Assembly (NCBI GenBank): GCA_031283975.1
Contig: JAITAT010000032.1
Coordinates: forward strand, 1 to 13,126
Direction: 5' to 3'
From: Synergistaceae bacterium
GTDB taxonomy: Bacteria; Synergistota; Synergistia; Synergistales; Synergistaceae
DNA length: 13,126 bases
The notes beneath the pieces were generated by a model. The model searched no databases, was not told the origin of the DNA, and saw nothing but the letters and a program-made list of their open reading frames with translations. A program made the translations under genes and the position numbers. Positions within the stretch are counted from its first letter, which is position 1. Every line of letters starts with the position of its first letter. Below are positions 1-6,959 of the stretch, one piece after another.

Positions 1-2967
1 CATTTGTATGTCCATGAATATCAAGTCGTATTTTTCGGGGGATTCGCTGAAAAGACGCACCGTTTCAGCGCCGTTTTCCGCGCATACGACAGTGACGGAT
101 GTAGGTTCGAGGAGCGACAGAGCTATCTCTCTGTTGATTTCTATATCCTCCGCCAAAATGATACGGCGTCCCTCCAGGTTTGGAGCGTCGCAATCGCCCT
201 CGCCGGCGTCGTTTTGGGAAATACCGGCGCAGAGACACTCGTTTATGCAGTCGGCTATGGAGGAGGGGAAAATCGGCTTGCCGAGGAATTTGCTTATTCC
301 GGCCGCTCTGGCTTCTTCCTCTATGAGCGTCCATTCCGCGGCTGATATCATGATGACGATATTCTCCCGCCCTCGCCACTTTATCTGTTTTGATAGTTCG
401 AGGCCGTCGAGCCCCGGCATTTTCCAGTCAACAAAGTAAATGTCGTAGTTTCCGTTTTTCTCGATCATATCGAGCGCTTCCTCGCCGCTCGAAGCCATGT
501 CGCACGATATTCCGAGCGAACGCGTTATCTCGCCGAGGTATTCTCTGACCTCGGGCGAGTCGTCGACGGCCATCACTTTCACATTGGCCCAATTCACGCC
601 GGGGCGCAGCGGGTTCCGCGACGTCTCGTCCTCAGCGCGAAGCGCCTGAATGGTGAATGAGAATTTGGAGCCTTGCCCGAGTTCCGAATCTATCCAGATT
701 TTGCCGTTCATCATCTCCACAATGCGCTTCGAGATGGCGAGACCGAGACCTGTGCCGCCGAACCGGCGCGATATGCCGTTGTCCGCCTGCTCGAACGAGG
801 TGAAAAGCCGTTCCTGCTGCTCGCGCGATATTCCTATTCCAGTGTCCGACACGTCTATTTGGATCGTGCAAATGCCGTTTTCCTCTTTGACGAGGCCGGC
901 GGCAAGACGTATCTCTCCTTCCTGCGGAGTGAATTTTACGGCGTTCGAGAGTAGGTTGGTAATGACCTGCGCCAGTCTCTGGTCGTCTCCCGCCAGCAGA
1001 CGCGGGATATGTTCGTCGATGCGCACGCTGAAGCGCTGCTGTTTCTCTTCAACGCGGAAATTAATGACATTGGACACTTTCTGCATCATCTTTTCAAAGT
1101 TGAACTCGGTGAAGGAAAGGTCGAATTTGTTGGCTTCTATTTTAGACATATCGAGGATGTCGTTTATCACTCCGAGAAGATGCGATGACGCCTCGCTTAT
1201 CTTGCCGAGGCAGTAGTCCTTTCTTTCCGCGTCGCGGGCGGCCTTTGCCATCGTGGTCATGCCGATGATGGCGTTCATAGGGGTGCGTATCTCATGGCTC
1301 ATATTCGCGAGGAAATTGCTTTTCGCGTGGCTCGCCGCTTCGGCTTCTTTTTTCGCTTTCGTAAGCTGGCTTACGTCGCTCACAAGTAACATGACGCATA
1401 TAGGGGCGTTTTCGTCGAGGCCGGTTTCTTTTTCGTCCCCGACCCGGCGAAGTTTGAGCGTGTAGTCGTATTCCATGCCGCTTCCGCCGTATAAGGATAC
1501 GTCGAGGCTAATTGTTCCGAGAGCTGAATCTCCGCGTGCGAAGAGTTCCTCCGCTTCGGATTTGAACCCGCCGCCGTATTCCGCGGACAGCATAGCCGAT
1601 AAGAGGTTTCCGTCGTTGAATGACGCGCTGTGCCGTTTCAGAAAATCATTCATCGCGCTGTTGCGATAGGTCATCTTTCGCGATCCGTCAAACAGCGCGA
1701 GAGCGTCGGGCATGACGTCGAGATGTGAGCGGACGACGTCGAGCGCCGAGTTTATGCCGGATATTATGAGGTGATAACTGCCCAAATGACGAGAGGGATC
1801 GGCCCTTTTGTCAAGAGCCCCCGCGCGCGCCGCCATGGTCAGGCTCACTATGTCCCGTATCACTTCCCTGATGGAATCGGACATGGCCGCGAAAGCTTCG
1901 CCCAGCGTTCCTATCTCGTCATTCCGTTTGAGAATGCTGTCGGGAAGCTCGTTTTCGAACTGTCCAAGCGCCTTTTTGCGCGCGTTTTCAGTGATAGCGT
2001 CAAGCGGGTTCTTGAGAATCTTTTGCGTGAGCAGAGATATTATCAGCGCGAAAAGTATCAATGAGGCGACGGTGATGTACGCGCCTGTGAAAACGGCGCC
2101 GAGAAAGGCCTTCGTAAAATCGCTCCGCGGCGCGAGAATGCCCAGCGACCAGAGAGTTCCCCTGATCGGGGAATATCCGATGAACGCTCTCTTTCCATGA
2201 GTGATTATCTCCGCGGAACCGGTCTGCCCTTCCGTCATCAGGCGAATCACGGCGTTGGCGTCAAGGTCGTTCCCCAGACTTGCCGACAGAGATTCCCCAT
2301 CGTAAACTTTGGCGCGCTCTTTGTGCGCCATCAGTTTTCCGTCCGCGTCGATTATGAACGCCGTGCCGTTCGCCCCGATGTTGATATTGCTTACCACGTC
2401 GGCCAGAACGTCGTATTTGTAGCTTCCCGCGAGATAATAGATGATGGGGGGCGAGCCGTCGGGCGAGGAGGGATATTTTCGATCCTCGTCGTACACCGGA
2501 ATGCCCATGGCTATCTCGGGTCCATCGCTGCCTATGACGGTGTCGTCTACTGCCAGGTTTGCCGTCTCTTTCATCAGCGAGTACAGATTTGTCCCCGCTA
2601 TGCCGGAGGGACAGTTCGCGCTTCCGGTGACAAGAGAGCCGTCGGTTCCGTAGACACCCAGCCATACAAATTCAATACCTGAAATCATATTGTCGATCAC
2701 GTTCTGTTTGGCGGAGGGCGGCGTGCGCGTCGAGCTTAGAACCTGGTCGTTCCGCATGGTCATGAAACGATCCGCCATGATATGAAGGTTGCCTTCCACG
2801 CTTTCGGCGGCCGTCTTGGCTATGGGTTGAAGGATATTGAGCAGGATGGTATTGGTGAGAGAATTCATGAAATACGTCATTACGGCCATCAGTCCGGCTG
2901 CCAGAGTGAACGTCAAAACAAGCGTTATCGTCAAAATCCGCAGTGTTACGCTCTCTTTAATTCTCAT
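1..2967 (-). CDS. Hybrid sensor histidine kinase: dCache, HAMP, PAS-like, HisKA, HATPase_c, REC, REC (3' end outside window)
   Basis: A membrane-bound two-component sensor that should sense an extracytoplasmic signal, autophosphorylate on histidine and pass phosphate to its own receiver domains. I translated this frame by hand; it stays open for 989 codons to the window edge. Visible in order: TM helix 1 (about residues 7-32); periplasmic dCache-like sensor (about 33-285, with the typical '[20 protein letters not shown]' stretch); TM helix 2 (287-312); HAMP (313-365); PAS-like region (about 410-530); HisKA with 'SHEIRTPMN', phospho-acceptor His558; HATPase_c with N-box '[11 protein letters not shown]', 'DTGIGI' (Asp708) and '[10 protein letters not shown]'; REC1 (Asp802/Asp803, phospho-acceptor Asp847, Lys897); REC2 (Glu940/Asp941, Asp986 in 'FMDIQM'), where the window ends. 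The ATG lies 4 bp after the stop of the FMN-binding gene and has only a weak ribosome binding site, suggesting translational coupling. Whether an HPt domain follows REC2 cannot be seen. The ligand is unknown. Confidence 0.93.
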   Translation of the reverse strand, partial: MRIKESVTLRILTITLVLTFTLAAGLMAVMTYFMNSLTNTILLNILQPIAKTAAESVEGNLHIMADRFMTMRNDQVLSSTRTPPSAKQNVIDNMISGIEFVWLGVYGTDGSLVTGSANCPSGIAGTNLYSLMKETANLAVDDTVIGSDGPEIAMGIPVYDEDRKYPSSPDGSPPIIYYLAGSYKYDVLADVVSNINIGANGTAFIIDADGKLMAHKERAKVYDGESLSASLGNDLDANAVIRLMTEGQTGSAEIITHGKRAFIGYSPIRGTLWSLGILAPRSDFTKAFLGAVFTGAYITVASLILFALIISLLTQKILKNPLDAITENARKKALGQFENELPDSILKRNDEIGTLGEAFAAMSDSIREVIRDIVSLTMAARAGALDKRADPSRHLGSYHLIISGINSALDVVRSHLDVMPDALALFDGSRKMTYRNSAMNDFLKRHSASFNDGNLLSAMLSAEYGGGFKSEAEELFARGDSALGTISLDVSLYGGSGMEYDYTLKLRRVGDEKETGLDENAPICVMLLVSDVSQLTKAKKEAEAASHAKSNFLANMSHEIRTPMNAIIGMTTMAKAARDAERKDYCLGKISEASSHLLGVINDILDMSKIEANKFDLSFTEFNFEKMMQKVSNVINFRVEEKQQRFSVRIDEHIPRLLAGDDQRLAQVITNLLSNAVKFTPQEGEIRLAAGLVKEENGICTIQIDVSDTGIGISREQQERLFTSFEQADNGISRRFGGTGLGLAISKRIVEMMNGKIWIDSELGQGSKFSFTIQALRAEDETSRNPLRPGVNWANVKVMAVDDSPEVREYLGEITRSLGISCDMASSGEEALDMIEKNGNYDIYFVDWKMPGLDGLELSKQIKWRGRENIVIMISAAEWTLIEEEARAAGISKFLGKPIFPSSIADCINECLCAGISQNDAGEGDCDAPNLEGRRIILAEDIEINREIALSLLEPTSVTVVCAENGAETVRLFSESPEKYDLIFMDIQM

Positions 2968-2971
2968 CTTG

Positions 2972-3442
2972 TCAGCGCGTTATGTTTTGTGTCGCCACAA
3001 ACGCCACTTTTTTGTCTCCTCTCATGGCTTGCTTGATCACCGCATTCGCGAGGGATTTGAAGGAGTGGAATGATTCCGTCGCCCCCGACATCGCGTCCAT
3101 ATCGTCCGCCGTCTGCCGGGTAATCAGTTCGGACGCGTAATTGCGCGTGTATTTATTGGGATAGTTGCCGTCGGTTTTGTTCATGTCGCGCATGTAATCC
3201 ATGTCCCACGACTTTATGAACCCGCTCGAGTTTTTGGCGTCGTATTCGGCGGTGACTATTTTGCCGTTGTTCACGTATATCGTGAGAAATTCTTTCCAAC
3301 CGTGGTTGTAATCCTCAGCCTCGGCCGTGTAATAGCCGTCGAGCATGGTTTTTCCCCCGCCGGACGTAAAAAGGCTGATGGAGACCACGGACAGGATAGA
3401 TACGAAAACAAAAAAAACGAAAATTTTGTAAGGCGTTTTCAT
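2972..3442 (-). CDS. Membrane-anchored FMN-binding domain protein
   Basis: A 156-residue protein with one N-terminal hydrophobic helix (about residues 5-26) and no lipobox cysteine, so it is probably a signal-anchored extracytoplasmic domain. The body reads like the small FMN-binding / 'major membrane immunogen' family: '[18 protein letters not shown]' near the start, '[14 protein letters not shown]' in the middle, and '[20 protein letters not shown]' near the end. Asp116-Ser119-Gly120-Ala121-Thr122 fits the D-x-x-S/T-G-A-T/S motif in which ApbE (flavin transferase) attaches FMN to the threonine. Covalent FMN is therefore an inference. The frame extends upstream to a TTG at 3472, but I choose the ATG at 3442 because a GGGGAT ribosome binding site lies about 8 bases before it and the hydrophobic helix then begins at the N-terminus as expected. 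It lies 4 bp upstream of the sensor kinase, in the same operon. Its exact role, redox carrier or accessory sensor, is unknown. Confidence 0.8.
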   Translation of the reverse strand: MKTPYKIFVFFVFVSILSVVSISLFTSGGGKTMLDGYYTAEAEDYNHGWKEFLTIYVNNGKIVTAEYDAKNSSGFIKSWDMDYMRDMNKTDGNYPNKYTRNYASELITRQTADDMDAMSGATESFHSFKSLANAVIKQAMRGDKKVAFVATQNITR

Positions 3443-3570
3443 TACATAATCCCCAATCGCGTAATTACGCAAACGTCAATATTATAATAGCTTATTTTCA
3501 ATTATAACATTTTGCGCGGAGACCATTTGAGATTTGATTTGAAAGGCTCGATTTGAAAGCGCGCCGCGGG
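3443..3570 (-). promoter_or_regulatory. Upstream region of the FMN-binding/kinase operon, two candidate -10 boxes
   Basis: AT-rich DNA ahead of the FMN-binding gene. On the minus strand there are two exact TATAAT hexamers, at 3506..3501 and 3486..3481, each about 40-60 bases upstream of the start codon. Neither has a good TTGACA at 16-18 bp; the best hexamers found there are poor matches. A pair of identical 10-base direct repeats lies just upstream (3536-3545 and 3550-3559). A weak -35 plus upstream repeats would suit an activator-dependent promoter, but this is inference. Confidence 0.4.
3536..3559. repeat. Pair of 10-bp direct repeats, GATTTGAAAG, 14-bp period
   Basis: GATTTGAAAG occurs at 3536-3545 and again at 3550-3559, separated by GCTC. 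The repeats sit about 40-65 bases upstream of the likely transcription start of the FMN-binding/kinase operon, a position where response regulators often bind. The match is exact, but with only two short copies chance is not excluded. Confidence 0.45.
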
Positions 3571-3614
3571 AAAATGAACGAACGCCCGCGTCCGCGCGGG
3601 CGTTCGTTCATTTT
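3571..3614 (-). terminator. Intrinsic terminator hairpin (20-bp perfect stem) after the MBL gene
   Basis: Bases 3571-3590 and 3595-3614 are exact reverse complements around a TCCG loop. The inner stem is very GC-rich (CGCCCGCG). Read on the minus strand it ends in a short run of four T and closes the six-gene efflux operon; the TGA stop of the MBL gene is inside the stem. Read on the plus strand it is followed by a longer T-rich tract (TTTTTTATTTT), so it could act in both directions, although no plus-strand gene leads into it. Confidence 0.85.
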
Positions 3615-4546
3615 TTATTTTGCTTTTTGTACCACAGGGCCAGTCCGTTCGCGTTGAGTTCGAGCGCGACGTTTGTAACTCTTCCCGTCGGAGACGCGAG
3701 ACATGGGCAGCCTTGGCTGGCGGCTTCCTCTTGGAACAGTTTCATCAGTCCGTCTTTTATGAGGTTCAAATTTCCCTCCGAGTCGTTCGCTATCTTTACA
3801 TAAGTATCCAATTGCCTGTAAAGCGAATCGATCATGGCGCCCTTCGCCGGCATACGGCCGAAGTGGGTGGGATACAGGCCGTCCGGTTTCAGCGACTCGA
3901 TCCCGCGCATTGAGCCGCGCATGGCGTCGGGGTCGAACTGGACCGGCGACGTCGTCAATATGGCGCATCTTCCCTCCGGTTTCACAAGTTCTTTGTACGA
4001 CATGCCGAACGCGTCCCCGGTGAACACGATGTTCGCCGCCGTATCCTGGAACGCCAGATGATGGCGCGCGTGTCCCGGGGTGTCGAGACAGACTATCGTA
4101 TGTTTTCCCACGCGGAACTCGTCGCCGTCCCTAGGGGAAGTTATCCTGCCGGCGTCGACGGGTACGATTTTTCCGTAAAGCCTCTCCACGGTTTCCGCGC
4201 CGTAGACCTCCGTCGCCCCGGCCACAAGCTTTTCGGGGTTTATAATATGTTTGGCGCCGCGTTCGTGCACCACCACCCGCGCGTTGGGAAACTCCCCGGC
4301 GAATACGCCAGCCCCTCCGGCGTGATCCAGGTGCACGTGCGTCAAGAAAATATGGCTTATGCCGTCTCGCGCTATGCCAAGCTCGTCCAGCGCGCGCGTA
4401 ACGCGCCCCAGCGATTCGTTGTTGGCGGTGTCAACCACGGCCGCGTTTTTTCCGTCCCTTATTATGTAGATCGCGGCTACGCCGCCGCCGTCGTAACCCG
4501 ACTCCACACAATAAATCCCGTTTCCGTAGTCCTCCGTCTCAAACAC
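3608..4546 (-). CDS. Metallo-beta-lactamase fold hydrolase
   Basis: A soluble 312-residue MBL-fold protein with a full set of dinuclear metal ligands: 'HVHLDH' (His70, His72, Asp74, His75), 'TPGHARHH' (His159), 'TGDAF' (Asp178) and 'PTHFG' (His228). The ligands indicate a working zinc/iron hydrolase of the COG0491 glyoxalase II-like group. The substrate cannot be told from the sequence. About 70 residues follow the last ligand as a helical C-terminal extension, with an unusual Cys280-Pro-Cys282. The start is GTG at 4546, inside the end of the ksgA gene (8-bp overlap), with AAGGA about 10 bases upstream; translation is probably coupled. It is the last gene of the efflux operon and stops within the terminator stem. 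Any detoxifying role is guessed from context. There is no signal peptide, so it should be cytoplasmic. Confidence 0.88.
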   Translation of the reverse strand: MFETEDYGNGIYCVESGYDGGGVAAIYIIRDGKNAAVVDTANNESLGRVTRALDELGIARDGISHIFLTHVHLDHAGGAGVFAGEFPNARVVVHERGAKHIINPEKLVAGATEVYGAETVERLYGKIVPVDAGRITSPRDGDEFRVGKHTIVCLDTPGHARHHLAFQDTAANIVFTGDAFGMSYKELVKPEGRCAILTTSPVQFDPDAMRGSMRGIESLKPDGLYPTHFGRMPAKGAMIDSLYRQLDTYVKIANDSEGNLNLIKDGLMKLFQEEAASQGCPCLASPTGRVTNVALELNANGLALWYKKQNKK

Positions 4547-5378
4547 CTTCGTTTCTTCCTTCGTTTCGTATATTCGCCGCCAGAGCGTCGTCCTCCCGCA
4601 GGGCCGTCCAGTCCGACAGGGAGAGTTCCTCCGGGCGGGCAGTAGGCGCGAGTGCGTGAGCCGCCAATATTTCCTCGCCGCGCGCTTTGGGGACGCGGAA
4701 TGAAATCGCCCAGTTGTTCGCGAGCGTCTTCCTTCTCGCGGCGAAAGAGCCCGAGATCATCCGCCGCCACATCCGGTCGCGCGGCAGTTCCGTTGAAGTT
4801 CCGAACCCCGACAGCGTTATCTCGACAATGGCCGAGTCGACGCGCGGCGCCGGACGAAAGGACGAGCGCGGGACTTTGCGGACCGTTGACGTATGCCCCA
4901 TGGCCGCTATCGTGACGGACAGCGGGTTCGACATGCGCGAGCCGGCCCCGCACGATAAACGGCTCGCCGCCTCGGCTTGCACCATCAGAAGCATATAATC
5001 CATCGCGCTTCCCGAATACGCTTCGAGAAGTCTCCAAACGAGCGGGGTAGTGATATGGTAGGGTATGTTCGCTATTATGCGCGTGACCGCCGGCAGCCCG
5101 GCGTAATCGAATTTCACCGCGTCCCCCCAATGCAGCGACAGAGAAGGGTTCGACGCGGCTATGGGTTCGAGGTATTCCCGGAGCCGCGTATCCAGTTCCA
5201 CGGCCTCGACTCGGGCGGCGCCCGACGCGATCAGGCCCTTGGTGAGCATGCCTCCGCCCGCTCCTATTTCCAGCACCGAATCCGATGAGTTCAGATTGGC
5301 ACGCGCGGTCATCCATTCCACGACCGAGCCGTCGATCAGAAAATTCTGTCCTATATCGGTGTTGTATCGAAAGGGCAT
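4539..5378 (-). CDS. rsmA: 16S rRNA (adenine1518/1519-N6)-dimethyltransferase KsgA/RsmA
   Basis: A 279-residue SAM-dependent rRNA adenine dimethyltransferase, the enzyme that dimethylates two adjacent adenines in the 3' loop of 16S rRNA during small-subunit maturation. Seen: 'GQNFL' at residues 10-14; motif I 'VLEIGAGGG' (35-43); acidic Glu61 for the SAM ribose; Gly85-Asp86; catalytic 'NIPY' (104-107) with 'HITTP' after it; the KsgA C-terminal signatures 'FRPAPRVDSAIVEI' and 'RRKTLANNW'. Length and C-terminal domain fit KsgA better than Erm methylases, although both share the catalytic fold. Oddities: the usual Lys-Glu of the 'MVQKE' motif reads 'MVQAEA', and the segment before the conserved 'LSV' is 'SRMSNP' rather than 'YGR'. 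The ATG directly abuts the TAA of the channel gene (TAAATG), and the end overlaps the MBL gene by 8 bp. Loss of KsgA gives kasugamycin resistance in bacteria studied. Confidence 0.9.
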   Translation of the reverse strand: MPFRYNTDIGQNFLIDGSVVEWMTARANLNSSDSVLEIGAGGGMLTKGLIASGAARVEAVELDTRLREYLEPIAASNPSLSLHWGDAVKFDYAGLPAVTRIIANIPYHITTPLVWRLLEAYSGSAMDYMLLMVQAEAASRLSCGAGSRMSNPLSVTIAAMGHTSTVRKVPRSSFRPAPRVDSAIVEITLSGFGTSTELPRDRMWRRMISGSFAARRKTLANNWAISFRVPKARGEEILAAHALAPTARPEELSLSDWTALREDDALAANIRNEGRNEGV

Positions 5379-6959
5379 TTATTTACCGGCGCTCGCGGGC
5401 GCCGTTTCTTCCGAGCCTTCCTCCGTCAAGGGCGCCCAGCCGCCGCCGAGAGCCTTGTATATTCTGACCACGTTCGTCGTCATCTGCCCTTCGCTTACGG
5501 CGATCTGATCCTCGAACGACAGCAGGGCATCCTGCGCGCTTATCACGTCGCTGAAGCTGGTGAGTCCGTTTTTGTATTTATCGCCGGCGATTTCAAAAGC
5601 CGCGCGCGCCGATGCCAGCCCGGAACGCAGAATCCTGTTGCGTTCGTTTTCCTGTGTGCTGGCCGCCAGAGCGTTTCGCACCTCCGCCACGGCGTCCAGC
5701 ACGGTTCCCTCATAGGCCGCCAGCAGTTGTTCACCGCGTTCGGTCTGGACTTGTATGTTCTTCCTGATAGCTCCGCCGTGGAATATCGGCAGCGTTATTC
5801 TCGGCCCGAAAGCGAACCCGATGCTGTCGCCGGAGAAGATGCTGCCGCCCGACAGTGTTTCCAGCCCAATGGAGCCGGTGAGAAAGAACCTGGGCAGCAG
5901 GTCTTTTTCCGAGGATGCCTTTTTGGACATCTGAGCGGCCAGCGCGCGTTCCGCCGCCCGTATGTCCGGTCTCTGGCGGAGCGCGTCCGCCGGTATCCCG
6001 GCAAGGCTTATGTAATGCGCTTTGGGTATCGGTTCGGGCCGGGAAAGAGATTGTTCGAGGCTGCCCGGAACGCGCCCCGTCATTATCGCGAGCGCGTTTA
6101 TCACGCTCTCTATGTTCGATTTGATCGCCGGTATGGAGGCTCTCGTCGTCTCCGCCGCGTATTTCGCCTGGTTCAAGGCCAGAGAATCTCTGAGTCCGGC
6201 GTCGTGCAGAGAGGCCACCATCGAAAGCGTCTCCTCCCGCAGCGCCAGATTGAGATTGGCTATGCGCATACGTTCTTGAAGCGTACGGAGCGACAAATAG
6301 TTGAACGCCACCTCGGACGACAATGTCACCCACGCGGAATGCAGCGCCGCGTGAAAAGCTTCCAAACTGGCCTCGGCGGCTCTGGTGTCGTCCCTCCGCG
6401 CTCCGAATACGTCTATCTCCCACGACGCGTCTATGCCTAATTTTGTTACTTCCGTCCTTTTACCGTCGCCCGAGGAGTTTTCGGACGATTTGTTGTTTGT
6501 CCAGGTATCGGTGCTGTCGAGCCACGGCAGAGCGGCCGCCCTGGTGATGCCAAGCGCGGCGCGGGCCTCCATCATCCGGGAACGCGCGGCTCTCAGGTTT
6601 CTGTTGTTCGCGAGCGCGTCCATTATCAATCCGTCGAGCGTGCTGTCGTCAAGCGCGCTCCACCAGCTCGAAAGCAGTTCAAGCGATATCTCGCCGCCGC
6701 CGGCGTCCGATGCGTAGATATTGTCATATTTTCCGGCCAGCCGGTACCACTCGCCTTCGCGTACCGCCGCGTCGTCCGATATGAGCGAAGCGGCCCGCGA
6801 TTCCATCTCTTGCCTGACTTCCTCTTTCCGTTCGTATTTGCGAACCAACGCTTCCCACTCGTCTTTGCCGGCTTCCGCGCCCAAGGCGGCGGGCATCGCC
6901 GCCGCCGCCGCCATCACGGCCGCGGCGGCGATGGCAAAGAAGGCTCTAATCAATTTCAT
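5379..6959 (-). CDS. RND efflux outer-membrane channel, TolC/OprM (NodT) family
   Basis: A 526-residue outer-membrane factor that would carry substrates from the RND pump across the outer membrane. Family hallmarks: 'WWSALDDSTLDGLIMDALANN' (from residue 99), 'LRAARSRMMEARA', 'DAGLRDSLALNQA', 'LRQRPDIRAAERAL', 'YKNGLTSFSDVISAQ', and 'ALGGGW' near the end. There is a signal peptide (about 1-28, Ala-rich) with likely cleavage near 'ALGAEA'. Unlike many OprM-type members it has no lipobox cysteine, so it is probably not lipidated. About 70 charged residues (29-98) come before the conserved WW motif, longer than I expect for the family. The ATG at 6959 overlaps the end of the pump gene by 14 bp and has a good AAGGAGA ribosome binding site 8 bases upstream. 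The C-terminal tail after 'GGGW' is acidic and poorly conserved. Confidence 0.95.
   Translation of the reverse strand: MKLIRAFFAIAAAAVMAAAAAMPAALGAEAGKDEWEALVRKYERKEEVRQEMESRAASLISDDAAVREGEWYRLAGKYDNIYASDAGGGEISLELLSSWWSALDDSTLDGLIMDALANNRNLRAARSRMMEARAALGITRAAALPWLDSTDTWTNNKSSENSSGDGKRTEVTKLGIDASWEIDVFGARRDDTRAAEASLEAFHAALHSAWVTLSSEVAFNYLSLRTLQERMRIANLNLALREETLSMVASLHDAGLRDSLALNQAKYAAETTRASIPAIKSNIESVINALAIMTGRVPGSLEQSLSRPEPIPKAHYISLAGIPADALRQRPDIRAAERALAAQMSKKASSEKDLLPRFFLTGSIGLETLSGGSIFSGDSIGFAFGPRITLPIFHGGAIRKNIQVQTERGEQLLAAYEGTVLDAVAEVRNALAASTQENERNRILRSGLASARAAFEIAGDKYKNGLTSFSDVISAQDALLSFEDQIAVSEGQMTTNVVRIYKALGGGWAPLTEEGSEETAPASAGK

Noticed and set aside
3443..3472. Ten-codon N-terminal extension of the FMN-binding protein from a TTG start
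   Set aside because: The ATG at 3442 has a better-placed GGGGAT ribosome binding site and puts the membrane helix at the N-terminus; TTG is the rarer start.
4477..5316. 279-codon minus-strand frame overlapping ksgA in another reading frame
   Set aside because: Composition is Arg/Gly/Pro-rich and without motifs, while the ksgA frame shows all catalytic signatures.
5727..6440. 237-codon plus-strand and 230-codon minus-strand frames inside the channel gene
   Set aside because: Both are out-of-frame shadows of the channel gene, which has the family hallmarks in its own frame.
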